A stretch of 64,000 nt of DNA from Methylotenera_A sp049687015 (GTDB lineage Bacteria; Pseudomonadota; Gammaproteobacteria; Burkholderiales; Methylophilaceae), in the NCBI GenBank assembly GCA_049687015.1, contig JBAVIP010000050.1:62001-126000 (forward strand), written 5' to 3'. Under the pieces are notes generated by a model. That model saw only the letters and a program-made list of their open reading frames with translations, searched no databases and was not told the origin of the DNA. Positions 51,968 to 60,327 of the stretch are shown piece after piece (position 1 is the stretch's first letter; the number at the start of each line of letters is the position of its first letter). The position numbers were made by a program, and so were the translations under genes.

Positions 51968-53328
51968 GACTTTTCCTCCAATTCATTATTTTTTTCTATC
52001 AGTTGATTTACAACGCGCTCCATCTGCATAAAACGTGAGCCTTTTACCAGCACCGTCACGCCTTTTTGCATTAATGGTTTTAAGCTTGCAACCAAAGTTT
52101 CTAAAGTAGAAAAATGCTGCGCATTTTCCCCAAATGCTTTGGCAGCCAACTGACTCATTTCACCCAAGGTAAATAATTGGCTAATGCCTTTTTGTTGGGC
52201 GCATAAGCCAATATCGGCGTGCATTTGCGGCGCATCCACGCCCAGTTCCGCCATGTCGCCCATCACGAAAATTTGTGTAGTTTTCTGATTTGCCAACACA
52301 TCAATGGCCGCTTTCATCGAATCCGGATTAGCGTTGTAAGTGTCGTCAATCAGCACCGCGCCATTCAAGCCTTGCAGCCAATTAAGGCGGCCTTTAACTG
52401 CGCAGAAACCGGCCAGCCCTTTAGCGATATCCGCGTTTGAAACTCCGAGCGCAACCGCTACTGCGCTTGCTGCCAGCGCGTTATGAACATTGTGCAGACC
52501 CAGCACGTGCAACTCGAACTTGGTCTCCCCATTGGGGGTTTTCAGGCTGATTCGCGTTAAATTTCCGTTTGTTTGGTAAGTCGCACTGATATCTGCTGCT
52601 TTATTTAAGCCAAACGTGACAACTTTTCTATTTTTATTCAGCGATTTCCAATAATCAGCAAAGTCATCATCAGCATTGATAACGGCAATGCCGTCATCGG
52701 CCAAACCCTCATAAATTTCACCTTTGGCACGGGCGATTGCTTCACGCGAGCCTACTTCACCAATATGCGCAGTACCGGCGTTGTTAACAACAGCAACATC
52801 TGGCTGTGCCAGATTTGTCAGATAGCGGATTTCACCTTCATGGTTCATGCCCATTTCGATTACCGCAAAAGCATGTTCCTGGCGAATTTTCAGCAAAGTC
52901 ATTGGCATGCCAATATCGTTATTCAAGTTGCCTTGCGTTGCCAACACACCTTTATCAGTGGTTGACAAAATCGCTGCGATCATTTCTTTTACGGTGGTTT
53001 TGCCGTTGCTGCCAGTCACCGCCACAAGCGGCAGCTTGAATTTATTGCGCCAGTATTTTGCCAGTTGCCCCAAAGCCAACCGCGTGTCCGGCACAACCAC
53101 AGCCGGGCTTGCTAGCGTATTGGCATCTGACACCAATACCGCTGCAGCGCCTTGTTTAACGGCCTCGGTCGCGTAGGTGTTGCCATCAAAGCACTCGCCC
53201 TTGATGCCCACAAATAATTGATTTTTTGCTATATGGCGGCTATCAGAGCCCACACTTTCACATAGCACATCAACGCCTATCATGCGTCCACCTACTGCTC
53301 TAGCGATTTCAGAAAGCATCATCATCAT
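51958..53328 (-). CDS. murF: UDP-MurNAc-tripeptide--D-Ala-D-Ala ligase
   Basis: A 456-residue Mur ligase attaching the D-Ala-D-Ala made by Ddl. The N-terminal SVGSDSRHIAKNQLFVGIKG, the P-loop LVAVTGSNGKTTVKEMIAAI, VIEMGMNHEGEIRYLT, and LIDDTYNANPDSMKAAIDVL are present. ATG 53328 overlaps the murE stop by four bases. Confidence 0.98.
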   Translation of the reverse strand: MMMMLSEIARAVGGRMIGVDVLCESVGSDSRHIAKNQLFVGIKGECFDGNTYATEAVKQGAAAVLVSDANTLASPAVVVPDTRLALGQLAKYWRNKFKLPLVAVTGSNGKTTVKEMIAAILSTTDKGVLATQGNLNNDIGMPMTLLKIRQEHAFAVIEMGMNHEGEIRYLTNLAQPDVAVVNNAGTAHIGEVGSREAIARAKGEIYEGLADDGIAVINADDDFADYWKSLNKNRKVVTFGLNKAADISATYQTNGNLTRISLKTPNGETKFELHVLGLHNVHNALAASAVAVALGVSNADIAKGLAGFCAVKGRLNWLQGLNGAVLIDDTYNANPDSMKAAIDVLANQKTTQIFVMGDMAELGVDAPQMHADIGLCAQQKGISQLFTLGEMSQLAAKAFGENAQHFSTLETLVASLKPLMQKGVTVLVKGSRFMQMERVVNQLIEKNNELEEKSCC

Positions 53329-54758
53329 ACGGATGTTCTTTCATATATCTTGAGCACATCTTTCGCTTGCTCAATATCACTAAAGCGGTATTTTTTGCCG
53401 GCTATTTCTTGATAATCTTCGTGGCCTTTACCCGCGATTAACACGATGTCACCTGGTTTAGCTGAAAATATGCCAACCGATATAGCCTTGGCGCGGTCTT
53501 CTTCTATCGCAAAATTACCGTGCATGTCACTGACTATATCCTGAATAATTTTTTCAGGGTTTTCATCGCGCGGATTATCCGACGTCACCACAACAGCATC
53601 AGCAATTTCACTGGCAATTTTCCCCATTATTTCTCGCTTACCCGCATCACGATTGCCACCGCAGCCGAATACACAAATTAATTTAGAACTTGCTTGCGCT
53701 TTTAATGTGGACAACACCTTCTCAAGCGCGTCCGGTGTATGTGCGTAATCCACCACCACCAAAGGCAATTTGCCGCCGCCAATCTGTTGCATGCGACCAG
53801 CGGCAGATTGAATGTGTGAAATCGCGTCTATTGCATCGTCTAAACTCACTTTTGAGACCAATAAAGTGGCCAGCACTGCCAGCACGTTATACACGTTAAA
53901 ACGCCCGATCAAATTGGCTTTCACCGATGCGTTGCCAAACGGCGTGATGGCATAAAATGTAAAGTGCGTGTTCTCAAAATGCAGCTCTGTCGCCCTTACA
54001 TCGCCACGCTCAATACCATAGGCCATCACTGGTGTACCGACACCAGCCAAACCTGCTTCGATTTCCTGGCCAAATTCATCATCACAATTAAGCACTGCAA
54101 ATTTCAAATCACTTTTGTCAAAAAGACTGCGTTTTTCCGCTGCATATGCTTCAAAAGATGCGTGATAATCCAAATGATCACGCGATAAATTACTGAGTAC
54201 CGCCACATCAAAATGCACGCCTCTAACGCGGCCTTGATGTAAGCCATGTGATGATACCTCCATCGCAACAGTTGTAACCTCTTGCTCAACATAGCCTGCC
54301 AGCATCTCTTGCAGCAACACGGCATCTGGCGTAGTGTTTGAGGTTGCGCTTAACTGGTTTGGCAAGCCGTTTCCCAAGGTGCCGATTACAGCTGTTTTGC
54401 GCCCCAAATAGTTAAAGCATTGGCTCAACCATTGCGTAATTGAAGTTTTGCCATTGGTGCCGGTCACGCCTATCATCCACATTTTTGTCGATGGTTTTTT
54501 ATAAAACTGCCCCGCAATATCACTGGCTTGCAGCCGTAAGTGTTTAATCGCTTTATTTTCAATATTCCAATCCGCGTTCCAATCGAAACCTTCTGGATCC
54601 CACAACACCGCACTGGCACCATTTTTAATGGCATCGGCAATATAGTTGCGGCCATCCGACTTCTCGCCCGGATACGCCAAAAACAAGCTGCCTGGCACCA
54701 CTTTGCGGCTATCAGAAGTGATACTTTTTGCGGCAGCTTTAATCGAGTATTTACTCAT
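53325..54758 (-). CDS. murE: UDP-MurNAc-L-Ala-D-Glu--meso-diaminopimelate ligase
   Basis: A 477-residue Mur ligase adding the third stem residue. The P-loop IGVTGTNGKTSITQWLSQ, SNTTPDAVLLQEML and VDYAHTPDALEKVL are intact. The specificity motif DNPR (in VVTSDNPRDENPEKI) marks meso-diaminopimelate rather than lysine as substrate, as expected in a Gram-negative. Overlaps ftsI by four bases. Confidence 0.98.
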   Translation of the reverse strand: MSKYSIKAAAKSITSDSRKVVPGSLFLAYPGEKSDGRNYIADAIKNGASAVLWDPEGFDWNADWNIENKAIKHLRLQASDIAGQFYKKPSTKMWMIGVTGTNGKTSITQWLSQCFNYLGRKTAVIGTLGNGLPNQLSATSNTTPDAVLLQEMLAGYVEQEVTTVAMEVSSHGLHQGRVRGVHFDVAVLSNLSRDHLDYHASFEAYAAEKRSLFDKSDLKFAVLNCDDEFGQEIEAGLAGVGTPVMAYGIERGDVRATELHFENTHFTFYAITPFGNASVKANLIGRFNVYNVLAVLATLLVSKVSLDDAIDAISHIQSAAGRMQQIGGGKLPLVVVDYAHTPDALEKVLSTLKAQASSKLICVFGCGGNRDAGKREIMGKIASEIADAVVVTSDNPRDENPEKIIQDIVSDMHGNFAIEEDRAKAISVGIFSAKPGDIVLIAGKGHEDYQEIAGKKYRFSDIEQAKDVLKIYERTSV

Positions 54759-56491
54759 ACCACCTCTTTTACATCTTCAGTGGTTTCTGGTGGAATGACG
54801 ATATTGTTATTTGGCGAGTCCTGCGGCACCGCAAGCATACGCAACGCGTCGGCCATTACCGCACTAAATACAGGCGCAGCTGATGCGCCGCCATAGTATT
54901 GGTCTTTTTCTATACTTGGCTCGTCTATCATCACCGCCATAATCAAGCGCGGGTTAGAAGCAGGCGCCATACCCACAAAAGAAGCCACGTACTTGTCTTT
55001 TTCATAACCTTGAGGGCCCAATTTATGGGCTGTGCCGGTTTTACCTGCTATGCGATAGCCAGCCACTTGCGCCTTAAGTGCGGTGCCGCCCGGTTGCACC
55101 ACCAGCTCCAGCATATCCTTCACATCATTCGCAACTTGGGCGGAGAATACTTGATGGCCGACAGGCGCTTCAGCTAGCTTTATTAATGAAACGGGCTTTA
55201 ATTCGCCCTCATTAGCAAATACGGTATAGGCGCGCGCCAGCTGTAATAATGTTAAGCTAATGCCATGCCCAAACGACATCGTCGCCTGCTCGATGGGGCG
55301 CCATGATTTGTAATTCCTAAGAATACCGGAAGCCTCGCCCGGAAAGCCAATATGCGTTGGCGTACCAAACCCGAGCTGATTAAACGTACTCCAAAGCTCT
55401 TCTCTTTTCAGGCTTAATGCCATTTTTGCCGCGCCCACGTTAGATGATTTTTGTATCACCTGCGCTACCGTCAATATGCCGTGCATGTGCGAATCATGGA
55501 TAGTTGCGGGGCCGATGCTCATTGAGCCAGGTGCGGTTTGAATTTTGGTGTCTGGCTTAAAGTCGCCAAACTGCATCGCGGCCGAGGCCGTTACAGGCTT
55601 CATTGTTGAGCCAGGCTCAAAAGTATCGGTAATCGCACGATTACGAGTTTTCCCCTTAATGTTGATTGGGTTATTCGGGTTATACGTCGGCAAATTCACC
55701 ATCGCCAGCACTTCGCCTGTCTTGGCATCTAAAATCACCACAGCCCCTGCACTAGCCTTATGTAATTCAACTGCTTTAGCGAGCTCCCTAAAAGCCAGAT
55801 ATTGAAGTCGTCTATCAATACTCAGCACCAGATCATGCCCGTCTTGCGGAACTTTCACCGCCTCTAAATCCTCAACAATATGACCTTGCCTATCTTTAAT
55901 CACGCGGCGGCTGCCAGCTTTGCCAGAAAGTACACTATTTTTAGCCAACTCAAAACCTTCCTGGCCGTTGTCGTCAATACCGGTAAAGCCCACCAAATGT
56001 GCGGTTACATCTCCTGCCGGGTAAAAGCGTTTATATTCACGCTGCAAAAACACACCGGGGATTTCCAGACTCATGACTTTAGCTGCCAATTCTGGAGATA
56101 TGCGCCGCTTTAAATAAACGAACTCGCGCTCACGATTGGCAATTTTTTTGTCAAAATCTTTGGTTTTAATCGCCAGCAATTTAGCCAGCGCGTTTTTTTG
56201 CTGTTTATTAATTTCAACATCTGGCGGGCTTGCCCATACCGACTCTACCGGGCTGCTGATGGCAAGAAGCTCGCCGTTTCTATCGGTAATTTTGCCGCGA
56301 TGCGCCTGTAATACCAGAGAGCGGCTATACCGTGCATCGCCTTTCTGTTGCAAAAATGCCTTATGTAAACTTTGCAAATAAATACCACGCATAAACAGGC
56401 CGGCAAAACCTAGTAGCACCGCAATCAAAAGCGCGCGCCTGCGCCATGCTGGCAGCTTAACAATGTGATGTTGTGCTTGGCTATAGGCCAT
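54755..56491 (-). CDS. ftsI: Septal transpeptidase FtsI (PBP3)
   Basis: A 578-residue class B penicillin-binding protein. One transmembrane helix (ALLIAVLLGFAGLFMRGIYL) is followed by the pedestal domain and a C-terminal transpeptidase with catalytic serine in FEPGSTMKPVTAS (SxxK), QKSSNVGAAKM (SxN) and GKTGTAHKLG (KTG). It cross-links septal peptidoglycan with FtsW. It starts two bases before ftsL ends. Confidence 0.98.
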   Translation of the reverse strand: MAYSQAQHHIVKLPAWRRRALLIAVLLGFAGLFMRGIYLQSLHKAFLQQKGDARYSRSLVLQAHRGKITDRNGELLAISSPVESVWASPPDVEINKQQKNALAKLLAIKTKDFDKKIANREREFVYLKRRISPELAAKVMSLEIPGVFLQREYKRFYPAGDVTAHLVGFTGIDDNGQEGFELAKNSVLSGKAGSRRVIKDRQGHIVEDLEAVKVPQDGHDLVLSIDRRLQYLAFRELAKAVELHKASAGAVVILDAKTGEVLAMVNLPTYNPNNPINIKGKTRNRAITDTFEPGSTMKPVTASAAMQFGDFKPDTKIQTAPGSMSIGPATIHDSHMHGILTVAQVIQKSSNVGAAKMALSLKREELWSTFNQLGFGTPTHIGFPGEASGILRNYKSWRPIEQATMSFGHGISLTLLQLARAYTVFANEGELKPVSLIKLAEAPVGHQVFSAQVANDVKDMLELVVQPGGTALKAQVAGYRIAGKTGTAHKLGPQGYEKDKYVASFVGMAPASNPRLIMAVMIDEPSIEKDQYYGGASAAPVFSAVMADALRMLAVPQDSPNNNIVIPPETTEDVKEVV

Positions 56492-56493
56492 GT

Positions 56494-56769
56494 TTAGCGC
56501 GCCATTTCTTCTAGTGAAATCACCTGAATGCGTTTTGCATCAGGCACTTGCATTTGCAATTTTTTGGTTGCAAGCTCTTCTATTCGAGAGTGCATTGCCC
56601 AGGTACTTTGCTCAAGTTGTAATTGTCCGTATTCAGTTTCGTATTTCTTGGTCAGCTCTTGCTGCTGCTCTAGCTCAAAATACAATTTGCGTGCTTTATG
56701 CTGCGAAGTCACCACACCTAAAGCCACAGCTATTAAGGTAAAAAATAAAATGAGGTTAAGTCGCGTCAT
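56494..56769 (-). CDS. ftsL: Cell division protein FtsL
   Basis: A 91-residue bitopic protein: transmembrane helix LNLILFFTLIAVALGVVTS followed by a periplasmic leucine-zipper-like coiled coil (about 30-70) and the conserved end IEELATKKLQMQVPDAKRIQ. It forms the FtsQLB complex. ATG 56769 overlaps the rsmH stop by four bases. Confidence 0.93.
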   Translation of the reverse strand: MTRLNLILFFTLIAVALGVVTSQHKARKLYFELEQQQELTKKYETEYGQLQLEQSTWAMHSRIEELATKKLQMQVPDAKRIQVISLEEMAR

Positions 56770-57773
56770 GCCGTCGCCGTTCTTTCTGCCACGCGCATCA
56801 CAGCGCTTCTGGCACGCACATTAAGCTTAATTTCACTTGCACTTGGCTTAATAGCACGTCCAATCGAAATCAACCTTGCCTGAGGCAAATCTTTGGCTTT
56901 GATGGGAAAGTTGGCAGGTAAATCATCACGATTTTCTTCGCTATTGATAAACCGCTTCACAATTCTGTCTTCCAGCGAATGAAAGCTAATCACCACCAAT
57001 CTGCCGCCAGAAGCCAATAAACTCAGGCATTGTGGCAGTACTAGCGATAACTCCTCAAGCTCCTGATTGACGAAAATCCGTAAAGCTTGAAAGGTGCGCG
57101 TTGCAGGGTTCTGCCCCGGTTCGACCTTGGGGATTGCACTTGCCACGATCTTGGCAAGCTGTCCAGTAGTGGTGATGGCGCGCCCGTCTGTGCGCTCCTT
57201 AATAGTCGCCCTTGCAACCTGCTTAGCAAACCGTTCTTCACCATAGTCTTTTATCACCTTCCCTAGTTGTTGTTCTGAAATTGTGGTCAACAGTTCTGCT
57301 ACTGTTTTGCCACGCGTTTGATCCATGCGCATGTCGAGCGGGCCGTCATACCTGAAACTAAAGCCGCGCTCACCTTCATCGATTTGCGGCGACGAAATAC
57401 CCAAATCCAGCAAAATGCCGTCCACCCTTGTTAAATTGTTATCTGCTGCCAATTGATTGATTTCTGAAAAGTGCCGGTGCTCGATTTTGAATCGCGCATC
57501 CTGAATTTGCTTGCCAGCTTCTAAAGCCGCTAAATCTCTATCCATCGCGAACAAGCGACCTGCTTTACCAAGCTTGGATAATATTTTTTTGCTATGCCCA
57601 CCGCGCCCGAATGTGCCGTCGATATAAGTGCCGCCTGGCTTAATATTCAAAGCATCAACAGCCTCATCAAGCAATACGGTTGTGTGCGAAAAAGGCTGAG
57701 ACATAACTGCTGGTGATGCTTTCGTTGCTGACAGTGGGGCTGTTGTGGGCGCCGAAATCGCGCCCGTTATCAT
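56766..57773 (-). CDS. rsmH: 16S rRNA m4C1402 methyltransferase RsmH
   Basis: An SAM-dependent enzyme methylating N4 of C1402 in 16S rRNA. HTTVLLDEAVDALNIKPGGT, YIDGTFGRGGHSKKIL, the substrate region GILLDLGISSPQIDEGERGF, RMDQTRGKTVAELL and VISFHSLEDRIVKRF are seen. ATG 57773 overlaps the mraZ stop (ATGA), giving 335 residues. An internal ATG at 57704 (MSQPFSHTTV) would give a more usual N-terminus. Confidence 0.97.
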   Translation of the reverse strand: MITGAISAPTTAPLSATKASPAVMSQPFSHTTVLLDEAVDALNIKPGGTYIDGTFGRGGHSKKILSKLGKAGRLFAMDRDLAALEAGKQIQDARFKIEHRHFSEINQLAADNNLTRVDGILLDLGISSPQIDEGERGFSFRYDGPLDMRMDQTRGKTVAELLTTISEQQLGKVIKDYGEERFAKQVARATIKERTDGRAITTTGQLAKIVASAIPKVEPGQNPATRTFQALRIFVNQELEELSLVLPQCLSLLASGGRLVVISFHSLEDRIVKRFINSEENRDDLPANFPIKAKDLPQARLISIGRAIKPSASEIKLNVRARSAVMRVAERTATA

Positions 57774-58216
57774 AGTGAAAAACCTTCTAATTCTGCGGGC
57801 ATCTCAATGCCATCGCCGTTCATTACATTTTCAAGCTGCTTGCGCCACGCTTCCATATTCCACATTTCAAAATGGCTGCCCTGGCCCACCAGCATGACTT
57901 CTTTTTCCAAACCAGCAAATTCGCGCAAAGCCGGTGAAACCAGCATGCGGCCTGCGCTATCAAGCGCGATATCTTCAGCGTAACCCACCAACAAACGCTG
58001 CAAGCTGGAAGATTGTCTATCAAAACTCGACAGCGCCATCATCTTGGCTTGAATTGGCTCCCACGCAGGCTGTGGGTACAGTAACAAGCAACGGTGCGGA
58101 TGCGCAGTCAATACCACATTGCCCGCACTTTGCGTCAATAATGCCTCGCGATGCTTAGCCGGTACAGCCAGCCTGCCTTTAACATCCATACTTAAATTTG
58201 TAGCGCCGCGAAACAT
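57770..58216 (-). CDS. mraZ: Transcriptional regulator MraZ
   Basis: A 148-residue AbrB-fold protein, first gene of the division/cell-wall operon. The duplicated swapped-hairpin motif is visible as FRGATNLSMDVKGRLAVPAK then the second copy AEDIALDSAGRMLVSPALRE. MraZ binds repeats upstream of its own gene and represses the operon. Three such repeats lie about 100 bases upstream here, over the predicted transcription start. Confidence 0.97.
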   Translation of the reverse strand: MFRGATNLSMDVKGRLAVPAKHREALLTQSAGNVVLTAHPHRCLLLYPQPAWEPIQAKMMALSSFDRQSSSLQRLLVGYAEDIALDSAGRMLVSPALREFAGLEKEVMLVGQGSHFEMWNMEAWRKQLENVMNGDGIEMPAELEGFSL

Positions 58217-58312
58217 GTTTGATTAAAAACCTTATAATTTCTAAAATTTATTTGGAGTTATTTATTTAAAAAGTAGGGAATTACCAATCACCCTTAGCCT
58301 AAATTGGTTATT

Positions 58313-58338
58313 CCCCACAAAACCCCACTTTTCTCCAC
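58313..58338 (-). promoter_or_regulatory. MraZ operator: three repeats with 10-base period
   Basis: Reading on the minus strand the boxes are GTGGAG (58338-58333), GTGGGG (58328-58323) and GTGGGG (58318-58313), each followed by four A/T-rich bases. Exact 10-base spacing and the GTGGRG core are the known MraZ-binding pattern. They start nine bases beyond the predicted -10, so bound MraZ would block initiation. Confidence 0.9.
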
Positions 58339-58346
58339 CAAATTGC

Positions 58347-58375
58347 ACTATAGTTAAAAAAAAAGCGCTTTGCAA
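58347..58375 (-). promoter_or_regulatory. Promoter of the mra/dcw operon
   Basis: On the minus strand, -35 TTGCAA (58375-58370), a 17-base spacer and -10 TATAGT (58352-58347). It lies immediately upstream of the three MraZ boxes, about 130 bases before mraZ. Confidence 0.75.
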
Positions 58376-58557
58376 GCACTTTTTGAGATTTTTTCTTTAT
58401 AAGACAAAGACTTAGCGCATTTTTGCGTAAAAAACAAACATGTTAATAATCAACAAGTTATTAAATTAACTGAATGTAAAATATGAGTGTTATGGATTAT
58501 GTGATTGAATTGCATGAAAGCCATAAAAACGGAGGCGAGAATCCTGAGAAAAAATAA
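58376..58557. other. AT-rich gap between rnpB and the mra promoter
   Basis: About 180 bases between the rnpB 3' end and the mra promoter. It is AT-rich, has no gene, and shows no strong terminator for rnpB. No further structure was read. Confidence 0.5.
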
Positions 58558-58860
58558 GGGAAGCTAGCCGATAAGCCGGGTTCTGTCGTGCATTGCTACA
58601 CGTAACAGTCATTCATCTAGGCGCATCGTTACCAATACGCTCAAGCAACCTACCCGCTGGCAGCGCGAGCCACGCCTATTGCCAGCCTATTTGGTCTTGC
58701 TGCAGATGGAGGTTACCGCGTTTCACCGTAACTTAATACGCTCGTCTCTGTGGCCCTATTCCGCGCCTCACGGCGTACGGCCGTTAGCCGTCATCCTGCT
58801 CTGTGCAGCCCGGACTTTCCTCCCCTCACTTACGTGAGCGGCGACTGTCTAGCTAGCTTC
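58558..58860 (-). ncRNA. rnpB: RNase P RNA (bacterial class A)
   Basis: Catalytic RNA of RNase P, which matures tRNA 5' ends. On the minus strand the RNA opens with GAAGCTAG and closes with CTAGCTTC, forming stem P1. The universal core block GAGGAAAGTCCGGGC lies at 58822-58808, and the conserved 3' block ACAGAACCCGGCTTA at 58586-58572. The L15-type and P-stem regions between are GC-rich and self-complementary. Length is about 303 bases, in the range for proteobacteria. It lies upstream of mraZ on the same strand. Confidence 0.95.
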
Positions 58861-58978
58861 AGCGCTATTTTAACACAGATAAAAGTGGGACTTTAATACA
58901 TGTCGAATGGCTGGTACACTGACGTGATGAACACAAAAATAACAATTACTCAACCAAATTGGGGGTTCCTGTCAAGTT

Positions 58979-59136
58979 ATACACCTAAATCGGTGTATAT
59001 TTTACGTTGTACCTCCGCGCTTCGCGCGGCAAGTACAATGCGCGGATAAGCGTGTGTTGATCGCCCACGCGAGCGCGTGGCACAACGTGGCGATCAAACA
59101 CACTGCCCTTCGGGCAGGATGCTTATCCGCGCATTG
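58979..59136. repeat. Cluster of nested inverted repeats left of the integron cassette
   Basis: Four hairpins in 158 bases: ATACACC/GGTGTAT (58979-58998); TTGTAC..CCGCGC/GCGCGG..GTACAA (59007-59038); and a large structure with perfect 16-base outer arms (59036-59051 and 59121-59136), inner arms GTGTGTTGATCGCC (59052-59065) and a near-exact complement (59089-59103), CCACGC/GCGTGG (59065-59080), and CTGCCC/GGGCAG (59103-59117). The outer arm ends at the cassette's left boundary. It may be a divergent attC or a miniature mobile element. Confidence 0.7.
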
Positions 59137-59892
59137 GGCATAGTTTGATCTCCCTCACCTCACATACGAAGAAGAATAATGACTAAGTATTTATCCGTTG
59201 TTGGCGCGATCGCCCTTGGTGCCTTTGGTATGTGGCTTTTCGGCACGAAATCGTCGCCCCCGCCAACGTCTCAGCCACCACTAATGTCACTTGAGCAAAT
59301 GGGGCATCTGGTATCCGTGAAGGTTAATTACGCCAACGTGATTGAGTTCACGGAAAAAATCACCCAAGACATCCCTTGGACACAATGGGAACTACGTTTT
59401 GGTGGCACTAAAGTCCTCTTGGTGGCGCGTGGCGACTGTCTGGTCGGCACAGACTTTCGGCTGGCTAAATATCGGGAGGTGAATCAAGCCTCGAGATCTG
59501 CCGTTCTGGTGTTGCCAACACCAAAGCCAATCTCAGCACGAGTCAGTCACGATTCGCGGGAGAAAGGTGGTTCTTATTTCTACGCAGTTACCGGCACTGG
59601 TATCGAGCCAATAATCCCCGGGTCATCCAATCGGACTAAGGCAATTGACGCCGCCTTAGGTAAGGCGCAGCAAGAAATATCACGGGTTTGTGGTAATGCT
59701 GAGGTGCTTGCCACGGCAAAGAAGAATGCAGAGGCAGTCCTCTTGCCGGCATTTTCGGCAAGCGGTTGGAAAGTCTACGTGCAGTGGACCCATTAGAGAA
59801 TGGGTGGACTGCATAATGCCCAACCATCGCTTCGAGAGGGACGCTCCGCCAGCAAGCTTCGCTTGCTGTCTCCGCGCCCCTCAAGCTTAACG
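59134..59892 (+). mobile_element. Single integron gene cassette
   Basis: The left boundary is read at TTGGGC (59134-59139) and the right at the G of GTTATGC (59892). The attC left core GCCCAAC (59818-59824) is exactly complementary to G+TTGGGC, as it must be in a circular cassette joined at its ends. It contains one gene (59179-59796) with stop 21 bases before the attC. No integrase gene or second convincing attC lies in the window, so this is an isolated cassette inserted beside rnpB. Confidence 0.75.
59179..59796 (+). CDS. Membrane-anchored DUF4230-like cassette protein
   Basis: A 205-residue protein. An N-terminal hydrophobic segment (YLSVVGAIALGAFGMWLFG) is a membrane anchor or uncleaved signal, followed by a Pro/Ser linker. 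The rest resembles DUF4230: MGHLVSVKVNYANVIEFTEK, VLLVARGDCLVGTDFRLAKY, VLVLPTPKPISARVSHD. The assignment is from memory of the pattern, not a search. Function is unknown. Residues 155-205 are helical. The gene is preceded by GAAGAAGAA and lies wholly inside an integron cassette, so it is an acquired accessory gene. Confidence 0.8.
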   Translation: MTKYLSVVGAIALGAFGMWLFGTKSSPPPTSQPPLMSLEQMGHLVSVKVNYANVIEFTEKITQDIPWTQWELRFGGTKVLLVARGDCLVGTDFRLAKYREVNQASRSAVLVLPTPKPISARVSHDSREKGGSYFYAVTGTGIEPIIPGSSNRTKAIDAALGKAQQEISRVCGNAEVLATAKKNAEAVLLPAFSASGWKVYVQWTH

Positions 59893-59898
59893 TTATGC
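59818..59898 (+). other. attC recombination site (59-be type)
   Basis: Left core GCCCAAC (59818-59824) and right core GTTATGC (59892-59898), cut between G and TT. The inner boxes pair: GCTT at 59829-59832 with AAGC (59883-59886), continuing through GA, G and GGG to CCCCTC (59877-59882). C59833 and A59837 are left extrahelical, the asymmetry that integron integrases read. A terminal hairpin CAGCAAGC/GCTTGCTG with a TTC loop (59850-59868) closes the structure. The right core has T where R is usual (GTTATGC against GTTRRRY). Confidence 0.8.
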
Positions 59899-59903
59899 AG
59901 CTC

Positions 59904-59982
59904 GTAGGTTGGGGTGAAGGATTTTGTGAACCCCCAACACCTCTCACTTTGTTGGGGTTCGTTTCACTCACCACCAACCTAC
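59904..59982. repeat. 79-bp palindromic repeat after the attC site
   Basis: Outer arms GTAGGTTGG (59904-59912) and CCAACCTAC (59974-59982) are perfect. Inner arms GTGAACCCCCAACA and TGTTGGGGTTCG pair around a short loop. It is a REP-like dispersed element of a kind common in beta- and gammaproteobacteria, by general resemblance. Confidence 0.7.
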
Positions 59983-59994
59983 AAGTTCCCAATT

Positions 59995-60190
59995 TTCGCA
60001 TGGTTTTGACTTTGAAATCCCCTTGCCGCGCCTTCGGCTTGTGCGGCAGATGGTAGGCGACGAGGACTGTTTGAGCGAAGCGAGTTCCGCAACCGCCCCA
60101 CATACGGCGCTAAGACCGAAGGGTAAAGCGGCAGCGGAGGGGGGTGATTTTCTTTGATTACTTTCTTTTGCACAAACAAAAGAAAGTGAT
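59995..60190. repeat. Degenerate dispersed-repeat remnant with an 11-base hairpin
   Basis: A gene-free stretch with segments seen repeatedly in unrelated proteobacterial intergenic regions (TTTTGACTTTGAAATCCCCT, then a GAGCGAAGCGAGT and TACGGCGCTAAGACC part). It ends in the perfect hairpin ACTTTCTTTTG (60160-60170) / CAAAAGAAAGT (60177-60187). Frames crossing it have no ribosome site. It is probably a decayed element carried with the neighbouring repeats. Confidence 0.5.
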
Positions 60191-60272
60191 TAGGCGTCGG
60201 GCTACCCCCTGCTAAAGCCGAGACAATTCACCCTTTCTCTAACTCCCCTTTGAGGGAGAGAGTATATTATGC

Positions 60273-60311
60273 ATGCTCTGCTGCCCAATATCCATGAGCC
60301 TTGCAGAGCAT
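60273..60311. terminator. Possible terminator hairpin before the EF-hand/BON gene end
   Basis: Perfect 9-base arms ATGCTCTGC (60273-60281) and GCAGAGCAT (60303-60311) with a 21-base loop. On the plus strand it is followed by CTGCCTTTT. It lies 17 bases from the convergent BON-gene stop, so could end either transcript. Confidence 0.45.
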
Positions 60312-60327
60312 CTGCCTTTTAGCGGCT

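Noticed and set aside
59636..60103. Minus-strand frame of 155 codons across the attC and repeats
   Set aside because: It runs through recombination-site and repeat sequence, with no ribosome site and no recognisable domain.
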